A stretch of DNA of 64,000 bases from Candidatus Alistipes stercoravium (GTDB lineage: Bacteria; Bacteroidota; Bacteroidia; Bacteroidales; Rikenellaceae). Position numbers and translations under genes: made by a program. Below are positions 11,478 to 20,955 of the stretch, one piece after another. How positions within the stretch are numbered: the stretch's first letter is position 1; every line of letters starts with the position of its first letter. The DNA is taken from contig DWWQ01000059.1 of the NCBI GenBank assembly GCA_019119615.1, forward strand, positions 1 through 64,000, given 5' to 3'. The notes beneath the pieces were generated by a model that saw nothing but the letters and a program-made list of their open reading frames with translations, ran no database searches and was not told the origin of the DNA.

Positions 11478-14400
11478 TTAGAAATTGACGTTCAGACGCA
11501 GCGAGTAAGTGCGCGGACGGGGCCAGATCGATCCGTCGATGCCGTTTACGCCCGGGATTTCGGGATCCACGCCGCTGTAGCCCGTGATGACGAAGACGTT
11601 CTGCACGCCGAAGGCCACGCGGATCGTACCCTTCCAGCTGCCGATCTTGTCGAAGGTGTAGCCGAGGTTCATGTCGTCCATGCGAAAGAAGGAGGCATCC
11701 TCGAGGAAGTAGTCCGAATACCACTGTTCACCGCTGTTGGCCTTCGTGAAGCCGGTCTTCTCGACGAGCTTGGCGAAGTTGGGCAGGTTGCCGGCATTCA
11801 GGTCGAGGTTCGAGGTCGAGTTGGCCGATGCGAAGTCGTTGAAGACCCAGTTGCCCACCGAGCCGTGGCCGTTGAATCCGAAGTCCCAGTTCTTGTACGA
11901 GAGCTTGAGGCTTATGCCGTAGAAGAAGTCGGGGTTGGGGCTCTTGTCGGTCATGTAGCGGTCGGCCTGCGTGATCTTGCCGTCATTGTCGCGATCGACC
12001 AGGGCGTTCTGGATCGGGTGTCCGTTCTCGTCGTACACCTGCTGGAAGCAGTAGAACGTATAGGGCGCGTATCCGACCATGTGGCGCTGGAGCAGGTTGC
12101 CCGTACCCTTCGAAATACCGCCCGTCTGGATGCTGTAGGTGGGGTCGTCCGTATTGTTGAGCTTCGTGAACTCGGTCTTCTGGAACGTGCCGTTCAGGCC
12201 GATCGTGAGGTTCCAGTCCTTGGTCTGCACGGGAATGAGGTTCAGGTTGAACTCCACACCGCGGTTCTCCATCGAGCCGATGTTCGTGAGCACGTTGTTG
12301 CCGAAGTTCGAGCCCATCGGGGTGATGACGTTGTTGAGCAGGTCGTCCGTCTGGCGCAGGTACCAGTCCACGCTACCGTTGATGCGGCCGTCGAGGAATC
12401 CGAAGTCGAGGCCGACGTTGTAGGTCGTCGTGGTCTCCCACTTGATGTCGGGGTCATAGGCCGCCGGGGTGAGGTAGAACGAGTAGCCGGCCGAACCCAT
12501 GTTATACTGCTTGTAGACGTCGGTGGACATCGAGTAACGGGCCAGGTAGGGGTAGTTCTGGAAGATCTCCTGCTGTCCGGTCTGTCCGGCTCCGAGGCGG
12601 AGCTTCAGGGCCGAGACGGCGCGGACGTCGCGCAGGAACTCCTCCTGGGCGATGTTCCAGGCGAAGGCAGCCGAGGGGAAGAGACCCCAGCGGGTATCCT
12701 TCGAGAAGCGCGACGAGGCGTCGTCTCGCAGCGTGAAGGTGAACAGGTAGCGCGAGTCGATCGAGTAGTTGATACGTCCGTAGAACGACAGCAGGTAGCT
12801 CTCCTGGCGGTTGAACGGATAGCGCGAATCCTCACCCTTCTGTTCGTGGGTTTCGTTGAAGTAGGTTACCGTATGGTCCGAGCTGTAGAAGTGCTGCCAC
12901 GAGTAACCGGCCATGACGTCGAGGCGGTGGATGCCCCACTCCTTGTTGAAGTTGGCGTAGAACTCGAGCAGCTGGTTGCGGCGGAAGTTCGTCGTCCACG
13001 AGTACTGTCCCCAGCCGCGGGCCTCGGTGTCGGTGTAGGCCTGGAACGATCCGGGGTTCACGCCGTCGTAGGTCTTCGCCGAGGAGATGTCCATACCGAG
13101 GTTGAGGTTGAAGCGCAGGGCCTCGAAGCCGTGTACCTTGTAGTCGATCTGGGCGTTGCCGATGAATCGTTTGGCGCGTGCCGTGTTGTCGCGGTCGTAG
13201 AGCTGCGAGAGGGGGCCGGCGCCCAGCAGCGTGTTGGGCGTGAACTCCTCGCCGCGGCCCGAGCCGTAGTTCCAGTATCCGTTGGTCGTCGTGTAGTCGA
13301 TCGATCCGTCGTCGTTGCGCCAGTAGGGGTCGATCGTCGGGTTGAAGAAGGCCGCCGAGCCGACCACGCCGCCCGAAGCGTAGCGCTGCGAGGTTACGAC
13401 GCCCTTGGCGTTCATATTGACCGTCAGGTGCTTGTCGAAGAAGTTGGGCGAGAGGCTCAGGTCGAGGGTCCCGCGCTCGTACTTCGAGGTCTCGAGCGTA
13501 CCCTGCTGGTTGGTGTAGCCCACCGAGGCGCGGTAGGGCATGCGGTCGTTGATGTTGCCTGTCAGGCTGACGTTGTGGTCGTGCGAGATGGCCGTACGGA
13601 AGACGAGGTCCTGCCAGTTGGTGTTCTTGTCGCCCATCATGGCGTGCACCTTGTCGCCGGTTGTGGTTCCCGCGGGGAAGACGCGATCGACATAGCTGCG
13701 GAACTCGCCGGGGGTCATCACGGGAAGCTCGTCCGAGTTGGTCTGGACGCTCACGCTGCCGCTGTACGAGACGCTCGGGGTATTGCCCTTGCCCTTCTTG
13801 GTCGTAATCATGATTACGCCGTTCGAGGCGCGGGATCCGTAGATGGCTGCCGCCGAGGCGTCCTTCAGTACGGTGAACGACTCGATGTCGTTGGGGTTGA
13901 TCGTCTCGAGCGGGTTGGCCATGCCCGTACCGCCGTCCGAGGCGATGGGCACGCCGTCGATGACGATCAGCGGGTCATTGGAGGCGTTGAGCGACGCGGC
14001 ACCGCGGATGCGGATCGTGGCGCTCGAGCCGGGACCGCCGTCGCCGGGGATGATGTGTACGCCCGGGACCTTACCCTTGAGCATGTCCTGCGTCGAGACG
14101 ACGGCGCCGCGGTTGAACTCCTCGGCCTTGATGGCGACGACCGAACCGGTCATGTCGTTCTTCTTGACCGTACCGTAGCCGATGACCACCACGTCATCGA
14201 TGCCCATGGCATCCTCTTCGAGCGTGAGGTGTGCAAGCAACGTCGAGGAGGCGACCAGCGCGACGCTCTTGTAGCCGACGTAGCTGACTTCGATCACCGA
14301 CTCGGGCGATGCCACGCGGATGGCATAGTCGCCGTCGATGCCGGTCGAAACACCGTTGGTGGTGCCCTTTTCGATCACGGTGGCACCCAGAATCGGCATT

Positions 14401-14519
14401 CCTGCCTTGTCTACGACGACGCCTTTTACCTCATAGCCTGCATTTTGCGAAAATGCAAGGGGGGGGGTAATCAGGCTCGCCAGCAGGATGCCCACACACA
14501 TGGTTAATAGTTTTTTCAT
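11478..14519 (-). CDS. susC: SusC-like TonB-dependent maltooligosaccharide transporter
   Basis: Outer-membrane importer of starch oligosaccharides. Order: signal peptide (1-25), carboxypeptidase-regulatory-like domain (about 30-105, VKGVVVDKAGMPILGATV), TonB-box-like segment IDDVVVIGYGTVKKNDMTGS, plug domain (IRIRGAASLNASNDPLIVIDG, then AAAIYGSRASNGVIMITTKK), and a 22-strand barrel ending in the aromatic tail LRLNVNF. Its 1013 aa are normal for the family. No STN domain is visible, so it should not signal through an anti-sigma factor. A C9 tract lies in the signal-peptide codons and could switch the gene on and off. It is 37 nt downstream of the MFS gene and 15 nt upstream of SusD. Confidence 0.96.
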   Translation of the reverse strand: MKKLLTMCVGILLASLITPPLAFSQNAGYEVKGVVVDKAGMPILGATVIEKGTTNGVSTGIDGDYAIRVASPESVIEVSYVGYKSVALVASSTLLAHLTLEEDAMGIDDVVVIGYGTVKKNDMTGSVVAIKAEEFNRGAVVSTQDMLKGKVPGVHIIPGDGGPGSSATIRIRGAASLNASNDPLIVIDGVPIASDGGTGMANPLETINPNDIESFTVLKDASAAAIYGSRASNGVIMITTKKGKGNTPSVSYSGSVSVQTNSDELPVMTPGEFRSYVDRVFPAGTTTGDKVHAMMGDKNTNWQDLVFRTAISHDHNVSLTGNINDRMPYRASVGYTNQQGTLETSKYERGTLDLSLSPNFFDKHLTVNMNAKGVVTSQRYASGGVVGSAAFFNPTIDPYWRNDDGSIDYTTTNGYWNYGSGRGEEFTPNTLLGAGPLSQLYDRDNTARAKRFIGNAQIDYKVHGFEALRFNLNLGMDISSAKTYDGVNPGSFQAYTDTEARGWGQYSWTTNFRRNQLLEFYANFNKEWGIHRLDVMAGYSWQHFYSSDHTVTYFNETHEQKGEDSRYPFNRQESYLLSFYGRINYSIDSRYLFTFTLRDDASSRFSKDTRWGLFPSAAFAWNIAQEEFLRDVRAVSALKLRLGAGQTGQQEIFQNYPYLARYSMSTDVYKQYNMGSAGYSFYLTPAAYDPDIKWETTTTYNVGLDFGFLDGRINGSVDWYLRQTDDLLNNVITPMGSNFGNNVLTNIGSMENRGVEFNLNLIPVQTKDWNLTIGLNGTFQKTEFTKLNNTDDPTYSIQTGGISKGTGNLLQRHMVGYAPYTFYCFQQVYDENGHPIQNALVDRDNDGKITQADRYMTDKSPNPDFFYGISLKLSYKNWDFGFNGHGSVGNWVFNDFASANSTSNLDLNAGNLPNFAKLVEKTGFTKANSGEQWYSDYFLEDASFFRMDDMNLGYTFDKIGSWKGTIRVAFGVQNVFVITGYSGVDPEIPGVNGIDGSIWPRPRTYSLRLNVNF
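14439..14467. repeat. C9 homopolymer with adjacent inverted repeat in the SusC signal-peptide region
   Basis: Nine Gs on the plus strand (14459-14467) encode part of the SusC signal (TPP). Immediately beside them is a perfect 8-bp inverted repeat, TGCATTTT (14439-14446) and AAAATGCA (14450-14457), with a 3-nt loop. One-base slippage would shift the frame about 18 codons after the start. Confidence 0.75.
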
Positions 14520-14556
14520 AGGATTTTTGGTTGGTTTATATGTAATTTGGTTTTGG

Positions 14557-15873
14557 CTAACGATCTTCGCTCTTGTCGCGGACGAAGGCGACCGAGAGGG
14601 CGGCCAGCAGCATGAAGAGGGCCGCCAGGGCGAGCATCCATACGGCGCTGCTGTCGAAGCAGTACTTGACGATGGCGCCGCCGGTCAGGCCGATAACGAT
14701 CTGCGGGATGGTGATCGTGAAGTTGAAGATGCCCATGTAGACACCCATGTGGCGGGCTTCGACGGCGCGCGAGAGGATGGCGTAGGGCATGGCGAGGATG
14801 CCGGCCCAGGCGATGCCGATGCCGACCATTGGCAGCATGAGGGCATACTGGTCATGGAGCAGGCAGAGCCCGGCGAAGCCCGCGGCTCCGAGCAGCAGAC
14901 AGGCGGCGTAGACGGTTTTGTTGCCCCAGCGTGCGGCGATGCGCCCGAGGAAGAGGGCGGCGATGCAGGCTGGGATGGGGTAGGTGCCGTTCAGGACGCC
15001 GACCCAGGTCTGCGTGGCCCCGTCGGAGAGGACGGCACCTGTCGCGTGGTCGGTTACGACGCCCGTGATGGCGGGTTTGAGGTAGGTCCACATCAGGAAG
15101 AGCGCGGCCCAGGAGAAGAACTGCGTAACGCCCAGCCGGACCATTGCCTGCGGGACGTTGCGCAGGAGGGTGATGAAGCCCGGGCGCGGCGTGGTCTCCT
15201 CATCGGGGCGGATGTCGTTGTAGCGAGCGAACTCCTCGGGGGGGTACTCGTGCGTGCGGAAGGCCGTAATGAGGACCGTGAGCAGCAGGATGGCGCCTCC
15301 TATATAATAAGAGTAGGCAATGTGGGGCGGGACGCTTCCCGGGGCGGCTTTGTCGGGGACGCCCATCCAGGTCATCAGCAGCGGCAGGATGGCGCCGATG
15401 ACGGCTCCGAGGTTGATCAGGAAGGTCTGGACGACGTAGCCGCGGGTTTTCTGCGAGTCGTCGAGCATGTCGGCGACCAGGGCGCGGAAGGGCTGCATCG
15501 TAACGTTGAACGAGAGGTCCATGAAGAGCAGGATGAAGGCTCCCATGGCCAGAGGGGCGAAGGCCAGCAGGTGCGGGCAGTTGGGCATGAGCATCAAGGC
15601 GATCGTCGAGATGACCGCTCCGCCCAGGATGTAGGGGATGCGGCGTCCGAGGCGGGTCCAGGTGCCGTCGGAAAAGAGCCCGATGATCGGCTGCACGATC
15701 ATGCCGGCCAGCGGTGCGGCGAGCCAGAAGTAGCTCAGGTGGCTCACGTCGGCTCCCAGCGATTCGAAGATACTCGACGTGTTGGAATTCTGCAACGAGT
15801 ATCCGATCTGAACGCCGAGAAAGCCGAAGCTGAGGTTCCAGATCTGCCAGAACGAGAGTTTGGGCTTGTTCAT
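14557..15873 (-). CDS. MFS sugar transporter of the starch PUL (GPH/SUT-like)
   Basis: Predicted inner-membrane symporter for maltose or maltooligosaccharides produced in the periplasm. About 12 hydrophobic helices; early motif GLFSDGTWTRLGRRIPYILGG is the loop 2-3 signature of the MFS/GPH sugar family, and the helix-1 segment (IGYSLQNSNTSSIFESLGAD) is typical of Bacteroidota maltose/sucrose-type transporters. 438 aa, no cleaved signal. It is the first gene of the minus-strand starch operon and is divergent from the sensor kinase, so the operon promoter should lie in 15874-16012. I see no exact TAnnTTTG there, only the weaker AAAATTTG (plus-strand 15910-15917). Confidence 0.88.
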   Translation of the reverse strand: MNKPKLSFWQIWNLSFGFLGVQIGYSLQNSNTSSIFESLGADVSHLSYFWLAAPLAGMIVQPIIGLFSDGTWTRLGRRIPYILGGAVISTIALMLMPNCPHLLAFAPLAMGAFILLFMDLSFNVTMQPFRALVADMLDDSQKTRGYVVQTFLINLGAVIGAILPLLMTWMGVPDKAAPGSVPPHIAYSYYIGGAILLLTVLITAFRTHEYPPEEFARYNDIRPDEETTPRPGFITLLRNVPQAMVRLGVTQFFSWAALFLMWTYLKPAITGVVTDHATGAVLSDGATQTWVGVLNGTYPIPACIAALFLGRIAARWGNKTVYAACLLLGAAGFAGLCLLHDQYALMLPMVGIGIAWAGILAMPYAILSRAVEARHMGVYMGIFNFTITIPQIVIGLTGGAIVKYCFDSSAVWMLALAALFMLLAALSVAFVRDKSEDR

Positions 15874-16012
15874 TATCGGTTGTTTCGGTTGGTTGGTTTT
15901 AGGTCAATACAAATTTTAATAAAAAATGCGATTCGGAAAAGATTCGGGGGACGAGCGGACGAAGAAAGAGGATGAACGGTTGGATTTTTCCGACGAGCGG
16001 CAAAGTCGCGGA

Positions 16013-16051
16013 TTTGGTTTTTCGGGTAAAAGTTCCTACCTTTATTAGGTA
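16013..16051 (+). promoter_or_regulatory. Promoter of the LytS/LytTR pair with overlapping dyad
   Basis: TTTG at 16013-16016, a 20-nt spacer, then TACCTTTA at 16037-16044, seven of eight matches to the Bacteroidota -7 box. A dyad TACCT-ttatt-AGGTA (16037-16051) overlaps the -7 box and the likely start point, which would suit autoregulation (inference). Confidence 0.55.
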
Positions 16052-16055
16052 AAAC

Positions 16056-17453
16056 ATGCGGTCAGTAACAACATCCATGCGGTCGCTGAAGGTTTCCGAA
16101 ATCATCCATCTGTTCGCCGTGCTCCATGCGGCGGTGGCCCTGCTGTGCCGCCTGTCCGGGGTGAACGACGAGCTGGTGCTGACACTTCTGACGATCGTGC
16201 TGATCGTGCTGATCTGCATCCGCCGGGGGCTCAACGTCGAACTGACGGCCGCAAGCGTCATTGTCGTCAATGTCATCGGCTACCTGCTGGGTACCGGCGG
16301 CGCGCGGCTTATCGGGCATCTGCTCTCTTCGCCGTTGGCCGTACACGCCGTCTCGACCTTCCTGACGACCGAGATTCTCGGATGGGGCATCGTGTGGTTC
16401 ACCAAGATGTTCCGCCGGGGCGACGAGGCTCCCCGCCCCCGGGCGTGGAATCCCCGCATCTGGATGCTGCTCACGGCCGTCGGCGTGATCTTCGTCCTCC
16501 GGTTGCTCTATGTCGAACTGCTGGCCCTGCCGTCGTTTTCGACCGACCGCCTCTACCGCGTCTACGACCTGCTGGCCTCGAACTCCGTGGCGCTGATCCT
16601 CCTGCTGTGCGTCAATATCATCTATGTCCGCTACCTGCGCCGGCACCCCGAGTGGAGCGTGCCTTTCAAGACGCTGACGTTGCTGCTCTTCATCGTGCTG
16701 ACCACCCTCGGGGTTTCGCTGCTGGCGGCGCTGCGCCTGCCCTTCGCCTTCGACCGGGGGTTTTCGGGTCTGGAGTTTTTCCAGCTGTCGATCATCACGC
16801 TGCTGGTCGAGATGACGCTCTATTCGATCATCTTCATGGCCGATTATGCGCTGGTAGCCCGTTCGGTGCTGCATGCCGAGCGCGGAAAGGTCCACCAGGC
16901 GCAGTTCCTCTACATGAAACTCAAGCAGCAGGTCAATCCCCACTTCCTGTTCAACTCGCTCAACATCCTCGACTGTCTGGTCTGCGAGCAGCGCACCGAG
17001 CAGGCGAGCGCCTACATCCACAAGCTGGCAGGCATCTACCGCTACATGCTCCGCAACGAGGCCGAGACGCTTGTGCCGCTGAAGGAGGAGATGGCCTTCG
17101 TGGAGATGTATATCGACCTGCTTCAGGTCCGCTTCGCCGACGGATTCCGCGTGCATACCAGCATTGCCGAGGAGGCGCTTACGCGCCGGATCGTGCCCTG
17201 CTCGGTCCAGCTGCTGATCGAGAATGCCATCAAGCACAATGTGGTCGATACCGCCGCGCCGCTTGAGATCCGCATCGAATCCGCGGACGGTACGCTGACG
17301 GTTGCGAACAACCTCCGCCCGAAGGTCTCCGCTCCGCCCTCCACGCAGGTGGGGCTGAACTACATCCGCCAGCAGTATCTCGACCTGATGAACAAACCGA
17401 TTACGATCGTCCGTACCGATACGGAGTACCGTATAACCCTACCCCTGTTATGA
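16056..17453 (+). CDS. LytS-type sensor histidine kinase
   Basis: Membrane sensor kinase. The first about 260 residues form roughly eight hydrophobic helices, with no large periplasmic domain. The His_kinase region (PF06580 type) carries the phosphoacceptor H296 in QQVNPHFLFNSLN, followed by a short HATPase domain (QLLIENAIKHNVVD ... GLNYIRQQY). It overlaps its response regulator by 4 nt (ATGA) and so is co-translated with it. It is divergent from the starch operon, where Bacteroides has susR, so it is the likely local regulator (inference). The start is uncertain: ATGCGGTC occurs at 16056 and again in frame at 16077. The predicted transcription start near 16051 leaves almost no leader for the first. 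Confidence 0.92.
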   Translation: MRSVTTSMRSLKVSEIIHLFAVLHAAVALLCRLSGVNDELVLTLLTIVLIVLICIRRGLNVELTAASVIVVNVIGYLLGTGGARLIGHLLSSPLAVHAVSTFLTTEILGWGIVWFTKMFRRGDEAPRPRAWNPRIWMLLTAVGVIFVLRLLYVELLALPSFSTDRLYRVYDLLASNSVALILLLCVNIIYVRYLRRHPEWSVPFKTLTLLLFIVLTTLGVSLLAALRLPFAFDRGFSGLEFFQLSIITLLVEMTLYSIIFMADYALVARSVLHAERGKVHQAQFLYMKLKQQVNPHFLFNSLNILDCLVCEQRTEQASAYIHKLAGIYRYMLRNEAETLVPLKEEMAFVEMYIDLLQVRFADGFRVHTSIAEEALTRRIVPCSVQLLIENAIKHNVVDTAAPLEIRIESADGTLTVANNLRPKVSAPPSTQVGLNYIRQQYLDLMNKPITIVRTDTEYRITLPLL

Positions 17454-18211
17454 GCCCTATGAGAGTATTGATCGTCGAAGACGAGGTCATGGCCCAGCAG
17501 AGCCTGGCCCGGAGCCTGCGGCAGGAGTTTTCCGACATGCGGATCGTCGGCACGGCCGGCTCGGTCCGGGAGGCCGTCGATTGGCTGCGCACGCCGGGAA
17601 ACACCGCCGACGTGATCTTCATGGATGTCGAGCTGTCGGACGGCGACTGTTTCGAGATTTTCCGGCAGGTCGAGATTGCGGCCCATGTCATCATGACCAC
17701 AGCCTACGACAGCTATGCCGTGCGGGCCTTCGAGGTAAACAGCATCGACTACCTGCTCAAGCCGATCGATCCGGCGGCGCTGCGGCGGGCCGTGGAGCGC
17801 TGCCGCACGAGCCTGGAACATCTCGATGCGAGCCGGCTGCTCGATGCCATCGGCCGCACGCACGGATACAAGCAGCGCTACATCGTGCGTTTCAACGACC
17901 GGATCGTTCCGGTGAACACCTCCGACATCGCCTACTTCTACTCCGAGGAGAAGAATACCTGGATGGTAACCTCGGACAACAACCGCTATGTGATGGACCT
18001 CTCGCTCGATATCCTCTCCGAGGAGCTCGATGCGCGGAGTTTCTTCCGCATTTCACGCAACTGCATCATCTCGATGGCTGCCATTTCGAGCGTGGTGAAG
18101 TACCTGGGCAACCGCCTGAAGATCCAGGCCCGGCCGCGTCCCGATTTCGAGATGGTCGTAAGCCGGTCGCGGGTCGAGGATTTCCTTCGCTGGCTCGAAG
18201 GCGGTGCCTGA
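17450..18211 (+). CDS. LytTR-family response regulator
   Basis: Cytoplasmic transcription factor partnered with the preceding kinase. Receiver domain 1-120 with acidic pocket EDE at 10-12, phosphoacceptor D59 in IFMDVELSDGD, T82 in MTTAYDSYAV and K103 in YLLKPID. LytTR DNA-binding domain at about 140-250 (RYIVRFNDRIVPVNTSDIAY ... FFRISRNCIISMAAI). 253 aa is the normal size. The start overlaps the kinase stop. Targets probably include the divergent starch operon (inference); no LytTR direct-repeat site could be assigned with confidence. Confidence 0.93.
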   Translation: MSPMRVLIVEDEVMAQQSLARSLRQEFSDMRIVGTAGSVREAVDWLRTPGNTADVIFMDVELSDGDCFEIFRQVEIAAHVIMTTAYDSYAVRAFEVNSIDYLLKPIDPAALRRAVERCRTSLEHLDASRLLDAIGRTHGYKQRYIVRFNDRIVPVNTSDIAYFYSEEKNTWMVTSDNNRYVMDLSLDILSEELDARSFFRISRNCIISMAAISSVVKYLGNRLKIQARPRPDFEMVVSRSRVEDFLRWLEGGA

Positions 18212-18255
18212 TTCCGGTTTTCGAATGACCGCGGGGCGGCGGGTCCGAAATGATG

Positions 18256-18288
18256 GCGGGGAGGTATCCATCCGGAATACCTCCCCGC
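18256..18288. terminator. Hairpin between convergent regulator and GH77 genes
   Basis: A perfect 12-bp stem, GCGGGGAGGTAT (18256-18267) with ATACCTCCCCGC (18277-18288), and a 9-nt loop, placed between two convergent stops. There is no clear U-run on either side, so it is a terminator-like or mRNA 3'-end structure serving one or both genes. Confidence 0.6.
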
Positions 18289-18307
18289 TGTCGTGTTGTG
18301 CCGGTCG

Positions 18308-20929
18308 CTATCGGCGGCCGCTGCAGGCGATCATGTCGTGCAGCGAGGCGTTGAAGCCCTCTTCGGCGAGCAGCTGCTCGAGCGTGAGGTGCATGCGGTA
18401 GCGCCAGTAGTAGCGCGGGATGGCCGGGACGTTGATCCGCTCGGCCTGCGGATCGGGACGGCGGATGCGTTCGTCGAGCGCGAGCCAGTCCTGCAGGGGC
18501 AGGATGGCGAACATCGAGGGCGAGGCGAGGTGCATCTCGATGATGCGCCGCAGGATCCATGTCTCGCAGTGTGCGGGCGCGTCGCCGCCGCAGCCGAGCA
18601 CCTCGTGGTAGAAGCGCTCCGTCGTGCCGCGATCCTCCTCCCACCAGGCCCGCAGCGGGGGCATGTCGTGCGTCGAGGTGGCGCAGACCGAAAGATAGGG
18701 GTAGCGTGCGGGGTCGGCGAAGAGCTCCCCGGGGTTCTTCGACATGCGCTGGATCTCGAGCGAGAGGATCTGCATTTCGCGCATCGTCTCGGGGACGCAG
18801 TCGGGAATCATGCCCAGGTCCTCGCCGCAGGCCAGCATGCCCGTGGCACCCAGCAGTGTCGGGAGCTTGCGCAGGGCCGATTCCTTCCAGAAGAGGTTGT
18901 GGCGGCGGTAGAAGAAGTCGTCGTAGAGCCAGTTGAAGGTATTGCGGCGGGTGTCGTCGAGCGCTGCATAGGCGAAGGTCGAGTGGGCGGCGATGCGCGG
19001 ATGGTAGTAGCCCTTGCGGCGCGGGTCCTCGACGAAGAGCACCTCCTCGACCAGGCGCAGCAGTCCTTCGCGCATGCGGCGTTGAGGCTCCCCGTCGCCC
19101 GGAAGCTGCTCGACGATGCGGCGCTGCGTGGCGAACTCGGGGCGCAGGCGTCCGTCGCGGATGCAGCGGCTGCGCACCTCGCCGGCCAGCTTCCCGAAGA
19201 GCATGCCGAGCACATGGTCGTCGATGCGCGGGGTGATGTAGTCTCCTGCGGAGGTGTCGAAGCCCCATCGGCGCAGTTCCTCGGCCGAGTAGGGCAGTGC
19301 CGGGTTGAAGTGTCCCAGCAGGCCGTGCACGGCGTCGAGGGGAATTTCCCAGATGCGGAAGAAGCCGAGGATGTGGTCGATGCGGAAAGCGTCGAAGTAT
19401 TCGGCCATCTTGGCCAGACGGGCCTGCCACCAGGCGTATCCGTCCTGCGACATGCGCTCCCAGTCGTAAGTCGGGAATCCCCAGTTCTGACCCGTTGCCG
19501 AGAAGGCGTCGGGCGGGGCCCCGGCCTGGGAGTCGAGGTGGAAGAGCTGCGGATAGAGCCAGGCATCGACGCTCGTGCGGCTGATGCCTATGGGCAGGTC
19601 GCCCTTGAGGATGATGCCGCGGCTGTGGGCATAGCGGCAGACCTCCGAGAGCTGGAGGTGCAGGTGGTACTGCACGAAGCAGTGGAAGGCGATCGTGCGG
19701 CTGTTGCGGTGGCAGTAGGCTTCGATGCGCGCCTTGTCGTAACGGGCGTAGTTTCCCCAGCGGGAGAAGTCGGCCGTGCCGTATTCATCGCGCAGCGTGC
19801 AGAAGGCCGCATAGGGGATCAGCCAGCGGGCGTTGTCGGCCACGAAGCGTTTGTAGCCCTGGCGGCGTGCCGTGCGTCCGCCGTCGCGTTCGAAGGCCTT
19901 GCGGAGCAGCTCCCGCTTGGCGTTGTTCACCCGTTCGTAATCCACCTCCGGGAGGGCGTTCAGCTCGTCGCGCAGCTTGAGGTAGGCTTCGTCCTTCTCG
20001 ACGCCGGCCTCGGTCAGCCGCAGGAACTGCGGATGCAGGGCGAAGGTCGAGTTGGCGTTGTAGGGGTAGGAGTCTTCCCAGGTACCGGTCATCGTGGTGT
20101 CGTTGATCGGCAGCAGCTGGATCACCCGCTGCCGCGTCGCCGCGGCCCAGTCGATGAGCAGCTTCAGGTCTGCAAACTCGCCGACGCCGAAGCTCTCGTG
20201 CGAGCGGAGCGAGAAGACCGGGACGGCCGTGCCGGCGCCCCGCCAGCGCCGCTCGGGGAAGCGGGCGACGACGGAAGCTTCGATGAGGTACTCCTCTTCG
20301 GCGGCCGGGCCGTTCCAGGTGCGGTTGGCACCCTCCTCCCAGAGGATGGGGTCGAGGCTCTTCCGGTCGGCGATCAGCAGTTTGTATTCGCTGCCCCGGG
20401 GCAGCCGCAGCGGCAGCTCCCACTCCGGGAAACGGCTGTCGTCGAGCGGTACGATCCGCTGCCAGGTGTCGATGCCGTCGGAGGCCAGGGCCAGCGTCTC
20501 GTCCGAAAGCAGCGCGGGCGCCGTGAGGCGCAGGGTCCCGTTTGCCGGGAGCGTCCGGGCGGTTTTCGCGCGGCGCGCGGCGCCCTTTTTCTCCGCCTCC
20601 GGCCGGGCGAAGATGCCGCGGGTGAAGGCCGAGGAGTAGAACGACGCGTCGGCGGGCATCTCCTGCCAGCGGTCCCGGATGCGGACTGCCCGGGCGTTGG
20701 TCTCTTCGGGCAGCCGCAGCGTGTGGGGCTGCCATTCGGTGCGGATACAGGCGCCGTCGCGCTCGACGGCATAGCGGTAGGCGACGGGCGTGCGGTCGGT
20801 GTAACGCTCCACGGCGCCCTTCCAGATGCCGCCTTCGTGGTATTGCAGGGCGATTCTGCGGCGTCCGAAGAACAGCACGAGCTGTTCGCCCCAGCGCGTG
20901 CGGTATTCGATTTCGAAAAGCAGTTTCAT
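18308..20929 (-). CDS. malQ: GH77 4-alpha-glucanotransferase (amylomaltase) with N-terminal starch-binding modules
   Basis: Cytoplasmic disproportionating enzyme that transfers alpha-1,4-glucan segments and releases glucose from maltooligosaccharides. It has no signal peptide. Residues about 1-100 and 125-225 look like two CBM20-type modules (LLFEIEYRTRWGEQLVLFFG; LPLRLPRGSEYKLLIADRK), the arrangement of DPE2-like enzymes. The GH77 barrel follows: nucleophile D518 in AFRIDHILGFFRIW, acid/base E703 in CGEDLGMIP and D755 in STHDMPPLRAWW. 873 aa fits the family with tandem CBMs. The gene is convergent with the LytTR regulator and has its own -7 box just upstream. It probably processes sugars taken up by the neighbouring PUL. 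Confidence 0.95.
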   Translation of the reverse strand: MKLLFEIEYRTRWGEQLVLFFGRRRIALQYHEGGIWKGAVERYTDRTPVAYRYAVERDGACIRTEWQPHTLRLPEETNARAVRIRDRWQEMPADASFYSSAFTRGIFARPEAEKKGAARRAKTARTLPANGTLRLTAPALLSDETLALASDGIDTWQRIVPLDDSRFPEWELPLRLPRGSEYKLLIADRKSLDPILWEEGANRTWNGPAAEEEYLIEASVVARFPERRWRGAGTAVPVFSLRSHESFGVGEFADLKLLIDWAAATRQRVIQLLPINDTTMTGTWEDSYPYNANSTFALHPQFLRLTEAGVEKDEAYLKLRDELNALPEVDYERVNNAKRELLRKAFERDGGRTARRQGYKRFVADNARWLIPYAAFCTLRDEYGTADFSRWGNYARYDKARIEAYCHRNSRTIAFHCFVQYHLHLQLSEVCRYAHSRGIILKGDLPIGISRTSVDAWLYPQLFHLDSQAGAPPDAFSATGQNWGFPTYDWERMSQDGYAWWQARLAKMAEYFDAFRIDHILGFFRIWEIPLDAVHGLLGHFNPALPYSAEELRRWGFDTSAGDYITPRIDDHVLGMLFGKLAGEVRSRCIRDGRLRPEFATQRRIVEQLPGDGEPQRRMREGLLRLVEEVLFVEDPRRKGYYHPRIAAHSTFAYAALDDTRRNTFNWLYDDFFYRRHNLFWKESALRKLPTLLGATGMLACGEDLGMIPDCVPETMREMQILSLEIQRMSKNPGELFADPARYPYLSVCATSTHDMPPLRAWWEEDRGTTERFYHEVLGCGGDAPAHCETWILRRIIEMHLASPSMFAILPLQDWLALDERIRRPDPQAERINVPAIPRYYWRYRMHLTLEQLLAEEGFNASLHDMIACSGRR

Positions 20930-20955
20930 GTCGGGTTTTATAGGTTGCGTATCTA

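Noticed and set aside
15877..15982. Three CGGTTG hexamers upstream of the starch MFS gene as LytTR binding sites
   Set aside because: The spacing is irregular (9 and 91 nt) and the hexamer does not match a LytTR direct-repeat consensus well enough.
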